Part shown: one piece after another, positions 21,600 through 33,593 of the stretch
Position numbering within the stretch: position 1 is the stretch's first letter
How the letters are laid out: each line of letters opens with the position of its first letter
From: Coriaria nepalensis
Taxonomy: Eukaryota > Streptophyta > Magnoliopsida > Cucurbitales > Coriariaceae
Reading direction: 5' to 3'
DNA length: 64,000 nucleotides
Assembly (NCBI GenBank): GCA_027186245.1
Contig: CP114484.1
Coordinates: forward strand, 3,298,501 to 3,362,500
Notes under the pieces: model-generated
Databases searched by the model: none
Told to the model about the DNA's origin: nothing
What the model saw: the letters and a program-made list of their open reading frames with translations, nothing else
Position numbers and translations under genes: made by a program

Positions 21600-24500
21600 A
21601 TCATTGTCAGATTCTCCAAACATCATCCTTCTGTAGAGGATAATCTAATTTCAACTGGAATCATAGCATCAACCTCGTAAACCATTCTAAAGGGCATTTC
21701 TCGAGTGGCGGATTGGGGAGAAGTTCTGATGGCCCTGAGGACCTCTGGAAATTCATTAGCCCAATTCCCCTTATGTTCGTCCAACTTCTTCTACAGGATT
21801 GTCTTAATGACCTTATTAGACGCCTTTACTTACTCGTTCCCCTGCGGGTGCCCAGGAGATGATGTGAAGAATTTGATCCCAATCTTACTGCGAAATCCTC
21901 TAAAGCTCTCGTTATCAAAGTATTTCTCGTTATCTGAAGTTAAAACATTTGAGAAGCTGAATCTACAAACTATATTCTTCCAAATAAACTTTTTGATATT
22001 TTCTTCTATGATGTACGCTAGGGTTTCATCTATGACCTATTTTATGAAGTAATCTATTGCTACAACTACATATCTCCTTTGTGAAGAAGCCTGCGACAGC
22101 TCACCGTTGATATTGATTCCCCATTTAGAAAATGGCCACGTGCTTGTGATCAAGGTCAGGGGAAAGGACGATTTTCATGAAATATTGGCATGTAGTTGAC
22201 ACTTATGGCATTTCCGGCTGAATGCATCATCATCTCTTCTCAAGTTCGGCCACCAATATCCCTATAATAGAGCTCGCCTCACTAAAGCTCTTCCTTTTTC
22301 ATGATTACCACAAATCCCTAAATGTAATTCCCGCATAAGATAATATACTTCAGCCTCATCCACGCATTAGAGTAGAGGCTTTGAGTACCCTCGTTTGTAC
22401 ATCACATGTCTGATCATAACACATTTGACTGCTCGAATGACTACTTTCCTAGCCTCATCCCTATCTTCTAGTAGTTTCTTACTTTCTAAGTAATCGTGGA
22501 TCAGAGTCATCCAATCAGGCTTCCACATTTAGCATTTTAAGCCCTTTGATACTTGGTTCAATAAACAAAACTAGATAGAAATGACTCAGGGTGTCTATAG
22601 CCAAAGAAAGTTGAGCCAGAGCATCAACCTCTGTGTTCATCTCCCTCAGAGTCTACTGAACCTCAACTTCTTCGAATTTCCCTAAGATGGCTTGATCCCT
22701 TTTGAGGTAAGCCATCATTGATAGTGACATCACTTGGTATTCACCTCGGATTTGAGAAATCATGATCTATGAGTCGCTTGTCACTTGGATTCTTTTTACT
22801 TTAAGAAGCCTCGTCATCCTTAGTTCAACAAGTAATGCTTTATACTCTGCCTCATTATTTGTTACGACAAAACCTAACTTGAGGGCATATTAGTATTTCT
22901 TCCCTTTTGGGGACACCAAAATCATACTTGCTCCACTAACTTCTTTATTCACTACTCTATCTACATACAATGTTCACAAAGGCTTCATTACGCTAGAAGA
23001 AACTTAAGCGAACAAATTACCTTTTACTTCGGTCTCTTCTCATTTTTTCAACTTGACTTGTGTGAATTCATTGACGAAATCAGCTAAAGCATGAGCCTTA
23101 ATCGATGTTTGGGGTCGGAAGCTGATGTCAAACTCACCCAGCTCTACTAACCACTTTAACAATCTCCCTGACATATTCGAGTTTTGAAGAATCTAATTCA
23201 GAGGCATGTTGGTCTGAACTTCTACTTGATCAACTTGAAAGTAAGGTTAGAGCTTTTGGGCTACTATTACCAAGGTAAAGGTAGTTTGATATGCCCACGA
23301 ATAACATATCTCTGGCCCGTACAGTACTTTACTTGTAAAATATATGAGAATTTGCTTCCCATCTTCCTCATTCAAAAGGACCAAACTTACTGCCACGTCT
23401 AAAATCATTAAGTGTAGGATCAAAACATCACCCGAGACTGGTTTGACCAAAAGAAGGATGCTGACTAGGTACTTGTTCAACTCTTTAAATGCTTTTTCCC
23501 AATCTTCATCCCATCCTTTGTTTTCTGCCCCTTTCATGGCATTGAAAAAGGATAAACACCGATTGTCTTACCTACTCAGGAACCTACTCAGTGCCACTAC
23601 TCTTCTTGTTAGCCCCTAAAGCTTTTTCTTCGTCTTCAGAGGTTTTAAGTCCATGATAGCCTGAACTTTTTGTGGGCTCGATTCAATCCCTCTATTGTGC
23701 ACTATATACCCTAAAACGTTTCCATATGAGACTTTGAAAGTACACTTATCGAGGTTTAGCTTCATACCATAAAACCTTATTATCTCAACAGCCTCTCTTA
23801 GATGGTCTGCTTGCTCTTTCTTTTTCTTACTCCTACCAGTATTTCATTTACATAGACTTCTATTGTCTTGCCAATCCGATCTTTAAACATTCTATTCACT
23901 AGCCTCTAGAACGTTGCTCCTACATTCTTGAGGCTAAACGACATGACCAAGTTACTGTACAAACCTCTATCTATCATAAAAAAAAGTTTTTCTTGATCTG
24001 GTCCCCATATCTTTACCTGGTTATAGCCATAATAAGCATCTATAAGGCTAAGGAAATCGTGACCTATTGTAGAGTTGACCAACTAATCAATTCTAGGAAG
24101 GGGGAAGCTATCCTATAGACATGCCTTATTCAGATCTCTAAAGTCTACGCACATCCACCACTTCCTATTGAACTTTTTGACCATCACCACATTGACCAAC
24201 CATTCCAGATATTGAACTTCTTGGATTACTTTGCCCCTAACCAACTTCTCTACCTCTTCTACTATGACATAATTTCTCTCTTCATTGAACTTCTGATGCT
24301 TTTGCCGAACTGGATTGACATTAGATTGAAGGCCGAATTTATGAATGATAATATCCTTTGGGGATTCATTGAAGATTTGATGTCTTCTAGGTGAAAACAT
24401 CAAGATTCTCCTCTAAGGCTGGAATCACCATACCTAAATCTTCTCCCCGCAGGCGTTGCCTAATCATCAGCTTATTTCTATCTCCTATTATGATTTCCCT

Positions 24501-25020
24501 CAATGATTTGACCGAAGAGGGTCAGCTGTGTAGCTCTCCTCTATCACGTTTACACACTCTGCTTGAGCTGAGAACTTTCCTTTGAGGGACGTGATGTAAC
24601 ACTTCATTGCTCTCTTTTAGGTCACTTTGATGATGCCGATGTTAGTTGAGGTTGGGAACTTTATGGTGAGATGTCTAGTAGATACTATCACTTCCATACC
24701 ATTCACTGCATAGTGACCAAATATAGTATTATATGTAAGAGGAATGTCAACAATAAGAAAATTCATCATAACTGTGATCTACAGAAGCTCTTTGCCTAAG
24801 GTCATGGGCATCATGATGGCTCCCTCAGGTATGACTTTAGCCCCCAAAAAATCCTATAAAAGGTGTGTGAACATGCCTTAATGAAGAATATTTTATCCTC
24901 ATTTTTCAGGTTGCTATGTTGGTAATAACATCCCTCGAACTTCCAAAGTCCACTAATATCATGTGGACCTTCAGCACCACAATGTTCACTATTATAACTA
25001 AAGCATCATTATGGGGGAAT
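21600..25020 (-). pseudogene. Tat Gypsy pol (PR, RT, RNase H, second RNase H, INT), dead
   Basis: Minus strand, right to left. Protease is near 24920-24970 (ILVDFGSSRDV, where DSG or DGG is expected). RT spans about 24403-23850 (KFGLQSNVNPVRQKHQKF, EWLVNVVMVKKFNRKW, DAYYGYNQV). The RT catalytic box YVDD reads YVNE near 23850, so both essential aspartates are lost. Classical RNase H is at about 23537-23250 (DEDWEKAFKELNKYL). The additional RNase H typical of Tat is at about 22960-22570 (TNNEAEYKALLVELR, then DALAQLS). Integrase core and C-terminal part are at about 21900-21640 (SSPGHPQGNE, NKVIKTIL, PFRMVYEVDAMIPVE). Frameshifts and stops throughout. Confidence 0.87.
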
Positions 25021-26650
25021 ATGATCCCCTCCTCGTCTTCTTTCTAAATGAAGTTCTCAGCACGAGCTGGACTCCGAAGGTCGACCCAATGATGAACACT
25101 TTGCAGTGGGCAGTTTAGACCCAACCTCTTCTCTGGCTTTTTGAGTCGCCCCTTCTAGACCTCTAATGATGAAGTAGATTTCTTTAGTGTGACCCATACC
25201 CCATTCATGAACCGACCAAACTGAATCAGTTTGACTCTTCTTTAAGTGATTTGTGTCCCTATCCACGAATTCTAGTAGTTTTGCATTTTGTATCCACTCT
25301 GCAATTGCATTCTTTAGCTGATAACAGTCAGTGGTTTGATTCCCCACATCTCCATGGAATCGGAAGTACGGTGATTTGTCTTTGGAATTTATATTTTCTC
25401 GAAGAGGGCGTGGTTCTTAAACATATTATGCCCTTCATACTTTAAGTAGATTACCTTGACATTTGCGGTCAAGGGTGTCAATCTTTCGAGAAGGCGCTTT
25501 GGTTCCTTTTCAAGGCTATTTTTCTTCTTTTCATCCTTCCTCTCCTCCTTAGGTTTCTCTTCTTTCTTCAAGTTGTGAGAGCACGAGTCTAAAGTCTAAG
25601 CGATCTCCCTTATGGCTTTCATCTGTGTCTCATAGACTTTATCTGCTACCCCGATCTTTGAGCAATTTCAACAGCTTCGGTATAAGAGGTTAGGCGTTTC
25701 TTCCTAGTGGTTCTGATGAACTTTTCGCTGATTTTACTTCCAAGGAAGCACGCATAATGCCTTTATCTGTCGGCCTATCCACCTTCCCGTGCTGCTTGAT
25801 TTAACCTTTTGATGAAGTCCAACAAGTTCTCACCTGGCCTCTGCTTGACGAAATTCAGGCTTATGAGCGGCATATTTATTTTGGTTGTCCTTGAAAAGGT
25901 AGCTATAAACAGAGGATTTTATTTTTGTAAAGGAATCTATCGTTCATGGGGTCAAACCCTTATACCAATCCATAGTTGACCCTACAAGGGTAATTTGGAA
26001 TGCCTGACAAACCACCGCCTCAGACATCCCACTCTAGTGCATTGAAGCTATATATGCTTCAATGTAGTCCCTAAGGTTTTTCAACCCATCATACTACGGG
26101 ATATGGGGTGCCCTTAATTTTTTGGGAATTTGTGCCCCCAGAATCCTTTTAGTGAAAAAGCTGTTTATGTTAGCGAAGAAGAGGATGACTTCTTTATCCG
26201 GTCCTGAAGTTAATTCCTTTATCTTCGTCTGTAACTCAGCCAACCTTTTTGGCCTTAGCATTTTCTAACTCTTCTTTAAGCCTTTCTTTAGGAGTAAGAT
26301 CTATCAGATCATTCCCATCAGAGTTGACTCATTCCTCTCTTCGCTTGTTTATTCCTGGCGCCCGAAAATATAGGGTTGGGGCTATCTTGAACTCTGCTCA
26401 TATTTGACTCGGGAAATCTCCAAGGTGATTTTGAATAACTCTATCAATGATACTAGAGATCTAAGCCACTTCTTGGCTTTCACTTTCTTCTCTCTAGTTT
26501 CTAGCCGTCAATGGGAGGATCTGCTGAAGTTGATTGTCAACGTTCTCTCCATCAACATACTGAGGTTGATTTCTATCATTGTCTCCTCAATTTGCTGAGG
26601 TTGATTGTCATCAGCATTTTCTCCATTGTTATCCATTAGTTCTAACTCTT
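25021..26650 (-). pseudogene. Tat Gypsy gag, dead
   Basis: The matrix/capsid region on the minus strand contains the gag signature LNFVKQRPGENLLDFIKRLN at about 25860-25800. The C-terminal part at 25347-25057 (TTDCYQLKNAIAEWIQNAKL, LEFVDRD) matches the gag-protease linker of Tat elements. Several stops and indels. Confidence 0.8.
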
Positions 26651-26678
26651 AAGGTAAACCAAACAAGACTTTTGTCTT

Positions 26679-26696
26679 CCCCAGAGACGACGCCAA
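26679..26696 (-). promoter_or_regulatory. Gypsy primer-binding site
   Basis: Minus strand TTGGCGTCGTCTCTGGGG, close to the TGGCGCCGTCTCTGGGGA type common in plant Gypsy elements; a few bases inside the LTR. Confidence 0.75.
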
Positions 26697-26701
26697 ACTA
26701 T

Positions 26702-27166
26702 TGATACAAAAAATCTGTGTTCGAGCCTTAACAATTTGTCGATCTAGTCAACACCTGCAAAATATAGAATACGACTAAGGATATTTCTGGTGATACCACT
26801 CTAATAATCAAGTTAAAAAGGGAGAGAGTAAACTTTTTGAAAATTTTAGAATAGATTATCGAATGTACCTTTTCCTGATCTCCTTGAGACTTATTAAATC
26901 ATTAAAGCCTATTAATGGCCTTTATTGCTCTTTAATTATCGATGACCTTTGACTACGTTATGATAATATCATTAATTCAACCATTAACTTTTGTAATATT
27001 CAAACGGATATTTACTTATCTCATCTTATATGGCGTCTCAATATTCGATTCTATAGAGTTGACATGCTCTATCAGGATCTAACAATTTGAGATTAAGACT
27101 CTTGACCTTTCTGGTCCGACTCCACATCCGATCTTTGAGAATCAATGCATAAATTATAGTCTAACA
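26702..27166 (-). repeat. Gypsy 5' LTR
   Basis: 465 bp; on the minus strand begins TGTTAGACT and ends TTTGTATCA. Borders fixed by the primer-binding site inside and the return of ycf2 sequence outside. Confidence 0.75.
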
Positions 27167-27275
27167 GTGGTGATATTGATAATAGTAATGATATTGATAT
27201 TGACTTTAATACAAAGCCGGAGCTTCCAACTACGATAAATGCGCTAACTCTAGATATTATGCTAAACTCTTGCCA
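27167..27275 (+). pseudogene. ycf2: plastid ycf2 fragment (NUPT), right part
   Basis: Resumes the Asp/Ile tract (GATATTGATAATAGTAATG), then AATACAAAGCCGGAGCTTCC and AATGCGCTAACTCTAGATAT, which match the ycf2 segment encoding DLDTELELLT...NALTMDMM. Same orientation and order as 17441-17715, so the two pieces were one insert before the Gypsy element landed. Confidence 0.8.
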
Positions 27276-30200
27276 TGTATAATATATGGTAGGGATTTTA
27301 TTTTATTTTATTTCTTTAGAAAAATTACAAGATTTTTTTAGGTAATCATGCTTACCGTGGACCAAACTATCATATTTATATATAATATAGATTTAAAATA
27401 TAATGAGATAATATAAAATTAATCTTTAAATGGAGGATTAATTTATCTTAAGCTATACAAATCAATTCAGAATTTCTCGTATAATATTCTAGAGTGATCT
27501 TTTCTAGACTAGGTTTTGCGGCTTCTGGAAAGGGACCCATATGATAAGGGTCAACGGTGCTATGTACAGAGAGAGTAAACTCTTCAAATTGTGGACCAAT
27601 TATTTTTCGTCTGAATGTTCAATGGATTTGAGCATATTCAGGATTAATTGCTTCTTATTTTGTGCAAAAAACTGTCCCGTTTACCGACCAACAAAACAAC
27701 AAAAAAACATGAACCGAACACGGTTCTCATTTCTAAGAGCATGGTTAGAATCAATGAATCTTTTTTCTGGCCCCACTGTATCATTTAATACAGGATTTTC
27801 ATTTTCCTTCCCTTACAAAATATGCATGCAAGGTCAATTTTCAGGGCAGCTAACTTTTTTTTTTTTTTTTCTTTCTCTGGTATTTATTTATTTATATATT
27901 TTAAATAATCCGTATATATTTTTTTATTTTATATATACATGCATGTAAATTATAATAAACATAATGTTTCTTTATAAATATCAAATAGGACTGCTATTTG
28001 CTATAATATATTATTTATTATTTTTGTTTGTTAAAAAAAAAAAGGAAGAAGATCTAAATTGAGTTATTGGAAGCAATGGCCACTTGCGAAGATGTTCATT
28101 TAACGGACAGCCATCATATCCGACCCCCATATTCATGTCTTTTTCTCTTCTTTTTTTTGGTCCAACTTGAACTTTTATCAGAGGCGTTGGTCATTTATCA
28201 ATATTTAAAAAATAAAAAATAAAAATTGTAATTATATTTTATTAAGTTTGGGTAAAAATTGAATCGGACTTATAAAGGATCGTTTTAGATTTAGCATTAA
28301 GTTTAAAGTAAATTTAATTATTAACAGTCAACGTTCAAGTATTTCTTAATGGTAAAAAAAAATTATCCTTTAATTTATTTTTTATATAGAAAAATGATTG
28401 ACTATTAAACATAACATTAACATAATATTAATTGGTTTCAATTATTTATCTACGAACCCTTTTGTTAATCATTTAAAAAATAAAATAAATAAAAAATAAA
28501 ATAAAATAAAAAATAAATGATACTAAACTAACCAAACCCAGTTGGATATATGGAGGGTTTAAAAATGAGAAAGCTAAGTATGAGTGAATGAATGAATATT
28601 CATTGCACGGGATAATTCATAAACATTGCACCTACATACTCTGTAGCCTCATGTGCATGCATGTATCATACTTCTTCTTACCCTTTTAGGGATGATTAGG
28701 TCAACAATACCAACTAAACTAGCACCACATATCACTGAGAATAATGTGAAGTGAATCAAATCAAGGGGTTGTCACAATAATAATTATATTATTATTAGTG
28801 AAATATATAATGTATGGTCTTGAATAAGGGAACGTAGCAATCCATGTTATTTGGAACGTTATATTATTATATTTATTTTTGTAAAATTAGAATTTTTTTT
28901 TTTTTCCTTATTTTTCCTAATGACTTAGTTTTAAAGAATTTCTTAAAACTTTTTTCATTAAAAGAGTTTCTAAATTAATAACAACATCTATCATATAAAA
29001 AAAATATGTTATATCATTACTATTAAACGTACACGTATCGACTATGAGATCTCAAAACATTTAGAAAAAGGTTGGCCAAGTCTTTAAAATACACTAAAAT
29101 ATTTATAACTATTACTATTTAAAATTTTAAAGCAAAAGTTTACAGCGTAGCTTAATTACATTCTTTCTCAGTAAGTTTGTTAGTGTAACTTAATCAGTTG
29201 TGTACCCTTAGTTCCTACAACATAGAACGTAAGACGTGAGCTTTCGCTCAACAAGTACAAACATAACTCACAAAATAATTATGAATGCATATAATATATA
29301 AAACATGTAATATATAATAATCTTAAAACCCACATTCTTTGTAAGGGTTATTACATGCTTATATCTTACTCTTTCTTATACTTTATTACTTTTTTTTAAT
29401 TGGGCCATGTACGTATTAGTTGAGCGCTCAACCAATAGAAAGACGGGGAGTGACCCGATCTAAACTTACCTATGGTCTTTGCATGCCTCGGCATATATTT
29501 GTATAACTTATCATAATACTCTCGTCATTGGGCCTCGACCCTTCCTTCGAGAGTTGGTACGACACTAAACTCTTCTATCTCATTTCTTTATATTTTCATA
29601 TACCTCCTAATTTCTTAACATGAAATATGAGGTAAATTTTGCATGATGCTCATGAGTGCATATGTTATTCCAGAATTTTTCCATAAAAGCAACTGTAATA
29701 ATTATAACACTCATATAATCAATCATTTCATAACTACCACTCAATTAATAACTTGAGCAACCATGCCATTATTAGAAACAATTCATCAAGTTTCGAACAC
29801 AATTTCCATATTGTAGGTGAGGTTTGTACTTACCTGGATTATGTGCTTCCCTTGAAGGTTAGTTAACTTATCTCATTATGCATTTCTCATTTATCTTTAT
29901 GAATCTAGTTCCAAATCTTTTCTTATTATAACTTACTTGATTAAATGATTACCTTTTATCAAAGTGTTTCTTTCTAGATTATCATTTTTACCTTATAATT
30001 CAAACCATTATAGTTAACCCTTGCAAACATAATGTCTAGGCCAACCCATAGTAGAGATTTGGATATTTGTATCTCACTCATTGCTTTGAAATCTTATTCA
30101 CACTTATATATAAAGCTTTAATTTGGTATCAAATAATTTTACGAATATTGTTTAACTATTTACCATGCATTTATTATATCCCAGTTAAAACTAACTCAAT

Positions 30201-30299
30201 TATACTACTCGAAGTATACGATTTTTATGAGAAGTATTCATTATTTTCTACTATTCAATGACTTTAACCCATCTAAATTGTTTTATTATTGAGATAGTA
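27276..30299. other. AT-rich intergenic region
   Basis: No supported gene. Long A/T runs and short microsatellites. The stretch 29140-29600 has a more complex composition that might be an old LTR fragment, but no coding or LTR ends are visible. Confidence 0.4.
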
Positions 30300-30690
30300 G
30301 ACGTCAAGACATTGAGTACGTTGAGGTGTCTAGTACGTAAAGATGTCGAATACGTCGAGGCGTCGAATATGTCGAGTACATTGAGGTGTCGAGTACATTA
30401 CATATTGGAGGCATCAGATATATCAAGTACGTCAAGGCATTGAGGCGTCGAGGTATCGAATATGTCAAAAACGTCACAAATTGGAAGCGTCTAGTATGTT
30501 GAGGAGTTGAGGTGTCGAGTACGTCGAGTATGTCCAACACATCGCATATTAGAGGCATCGAGTATGTCCAACACTAACACCTCGCATATTGGAGGTGTCA
30601 AGTGCATCGAGCACGTCGAGCACCTCGCATATTGAAGTCATCGAGTATATCGAGCACCTCGCATATTGGAGGCGTCGAGCATGTCAAGCC
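30300..30690. repeat. degenerate minisatellite, ~33-36 bp period
   Basis: Repeats of a unit like CACCTCGCATATTGGAGGCG followed by TCGAGTAYGTCGAG. The clearest heads are near 30403, 30473, 30541, 30580, 30631 and 30656. CpG-rich compared with the AT-rich surroundings. No ORF. Confidence 0.85.
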
Positions 30691-33500
30691 CTTCATGTTA
30701 ACTTCAAAAATCAAGAATTTGGATCTTACTGATTACAAATTCGTTTGGGTTGTTCTTAGTGTCCCTAGAATTTACAAAAGTTGAATTTTTTAATATAACT
30801 AATACATAATTTCATCACTATTTAAAGCTTTCCAAATTTGCATTCTTTTAACAAACTGTTATTTTATTTTGTTTCATTTTTTTCTAGATTGCAACTTAAA
30901 GACATTAACCTATAACTCTAAAACTATAACCCTCACCTTAAGTTTCAGCAAACCCAAGTTGTAGACAAGTGAAGATTGATAGGATGTATATTAGCTATCA
31001 CTAGACGTCGTCTCTAGATTTGAAGGAAAGTGTTAGGATTAATAGAAAAGGTGATGCAAGAAATAAAGGATCTGTAAAAGTTTTCTTGTAAACTTCTCTC
31101 TCGACATAATTGAAAGAGAGTGTTGAGAACATCAACCTATCCATATTCCTTGCTAAATAGTAGCTACAATAGATATCCTCTATTCATTATGTAACTATGA
31201 TGACTCATCCTTTTTATTTGTTCTCGGTTGTCAAGTGCAAGTGAAATTACATTACCAATAAGAGTGTTGTATAATCACCTACTTCTCATTAATTTATTTT
31301 TTAATGACGTAGTACTCTTCCACATGTGCTAGTGAGGCGATGGAAGATTACACTGTCACTAACTTTATATGCATCTGTATATATATATAAACATACTTTA
31401 AATACTTGTGGATTTTACTATACCTGTATACATATATATATACCTATATTATTTTTAATCCTTACTATATATTTTATGAGCTTTAATTATTTAATGAAGC
31501 TATACTACTTCATAGTTACTTAGCTAGAATTTATTTGTTTACCAACTACATGTTGTCTGAAATTCATTAAGTTTATAGGGAATTATCCATGCGGCCACAT
31601 GACCAGTCGACCACCCCTTGTTCGATCGGTCTAAGGGAAAAAGGTAGATTTTGGATATTCTCGGCTACCGTTTAGCCATATGATCAGTCCCCTTAGTCGA
31701 CCGGTCTAAGGGGAAAAGGTAGATTTGGGGCATTCTAAGCTAATTGGCCTCATTTTTTTGGCTTATTTAATCTATTTTTTTTCATAACTGCTTCCAAGTC
31801 ATCAGCCACATATCAAAATGATAATTTTGGCATTAACAATATCATAGCATTGACCTCTTCTTTAGTAAGGTTGTTAAGCATTGAGTCTTCTACAACAGTT
31901 AATTTTTGTTTTTAGATTTTCAATTCCACTTTTATTATCTTTTATTTATTCACCCATAAAATAATCTCATCCATCTTTCTCTTCCATACTTTGCCACCCC
32001 GCTCTTTTCCGTTGGAAAATAACTTTCCTTCTCTTTAAAAAAGAAACGGATTTCAAATGATCTAACAGGACCCAGAGGGAGAGAGAGAAAGCGGGTTTTG
32101 TTCCAGCGGAGAAAGGCGGCGACCGCTAAGGGAAGCGGGTGCGGAGAAAGGTGGAGGAGGTTGTAGGATGAATAAATGAAAAATAATTAAAAGTGTAATT
32201 GAAAATATAAAATTAAAAGTTAATGGTATAATAAATACAAAATTTTTGTTTGGTCAAATTTATGGTCTTAGATTATTATTCACAATGGTAATCAAAGGCA
32301 GTAGCAATAGGATAGTAGGTGTAGGAGGTGATGAAGAGGTGGATTCTCGAAATTTTTTTAAAAATAATGAAGAGGTTTAAAAAGTTTAAGAAACTAAAGT
32401 TTCAAAAGTTTAAGAGGTATACGAGGGTCTTTCCGAAAAATGATCTTATATGTGATCTTTTAAAAATGGTGATAGTTTAAATGTAATTTGAACAAAAATA
32501 CAACTAAATTAATAACATCTATTAATTTTAAGAATTTTAACATCGTTAAAAGTTTGTAATATTATAATTTTAATATTTATAGATTTTAAATGTCTCTTTT
32601 AAGTTTAGAGTTATAACCTAAGGATAAAGATGAATATCTTGAAATTTTGAACGACGGACAGGAGCAAATTGTGAAAGTTTAGAGATAAAAAATGATAATT
32701 TAGTCGACAAAATTCATACAAAGATAAAGAATTTAGATGAAATAGTTATGATTCATATCTCACTGGAATATGAGAAGCCTTTCATGGATCATCACTAAGT
32801 ACAATGGGATGCCAACTAATCAAATCAAGTTGGATCTGTTGAAATTTTGGAGGATTTAGATGAAGTAAGAACACAATTGATTTGCAGATAATGGCTTGCT
32901 TGCATAGAAATACAGCAGCCTTGACATTTATTTATACCGAAATGTAGTTTATAAGTACATGAGGATCATACCTCTTCTAACATGACCTACTCTTAATGGA
33001 TCATAGAAGTTACACGCAAGATCAAAGCCACCCTATGTACAATGGCGGCAACGACTAAAGCTAACCATTAAAACCAAATAACAAGTAAATTTCACATATA
33101 CTCGGGTACAACTTACACCATGCTTTTGCAAGTTTAAACAATGCTTTTGCAGCTTTAAACTTGAAACGCTAACATGACTTCAAATTCTAACCGGATTCTC
33201 TGTTGCAAAAATATACAACATCAACACCAGTTTTCCCTTTTTCGGCTTGACGAAAATATTATCATTTCACACAAATACATCTTGTAAAATGGCGAGAAGA
33301 TATCGAAGAAATACCCAGGCACATTCTGTAATAAACAATAAGAACAGTACTATCACGGCGGGCATACAATTTCCGGGAGATCCTAATTCATATGTATTAA
33401 CAGTTGCTCGTCTCGACAAATCAACACAGGCTTACTTCTGCATACAGTTTCTCTCAAAACATTATATATTATATACCTAGAGGTGGAAAAGGGCCTGGAG
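30691..33500. other. intergenic region upstream of DUF4050 3' end
   Basis: AT-rich, no supported gene. Holds a degenerate ~79-bp duplication at 31598-31742 (CGGTCTAAGGGAAAAAGGTAG in both copies) and a (TA)n tract at about 31380-31390. The right end near 33400-33590 may contain the 3' UTR of the adjoining minus-strand gene. Confidence 0.4.
31598..31742. repeat. two degenerate ~79-bp tandem copies
   Basis: Both copies contain GATCAGTC-like heads, CGGTCTAAGG and AAAAGGTAGATTT, then a CATTCT-like end. Confidence 0.7.
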
Positions 33501-33593
33501 ATATTGTATAACCATTTTTTTTTTGGCTCAACACACCTTGATGCATTTTGTTTTCTTTCCCGAAAAATTATATCATCTTGTAATTAACATGGC

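Larger units (their letters stand above)
17716..27166 (-). mobile_element. Ty3/Gypsy retrotransposon, Tat lineage, inserted in the ycf2 fragment
   Basis: About 9.45 kb, oriented on the minus strand. The 5' LTR is 26702-27166 and the primer-binding site lies just inside. Gag, protease, RT, RNase H, a second RNase H and integrase run from right to left. Further left are a tandem array and an antisense ORF on the plus strand. A second RNase H and an antisense ORF in a long 3' region are hallmarks of Tat elements. At the left end only about 28 bp resembles the LTR tip (TGATGTAAAAAAT against TGATACAAAAAAT), so the 3' LTR is largely lost. Flanking ycf2 bases GTGTT and GTGGT may be the target duplication (4/5). 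Confidence 0.85.

Noticed and set aside
27541..27948. Plus-strand ORF of 135 aa
   Set aside because: Low-complexity Phe/Tyr-rich C terminus coded by T-runs, no domain, AT-rich context.
30258..30558. ORFs on both strands over 30.3-30.6 kb
   Set aside because: Periodic sequence produced by the minisatellite, not a gene.
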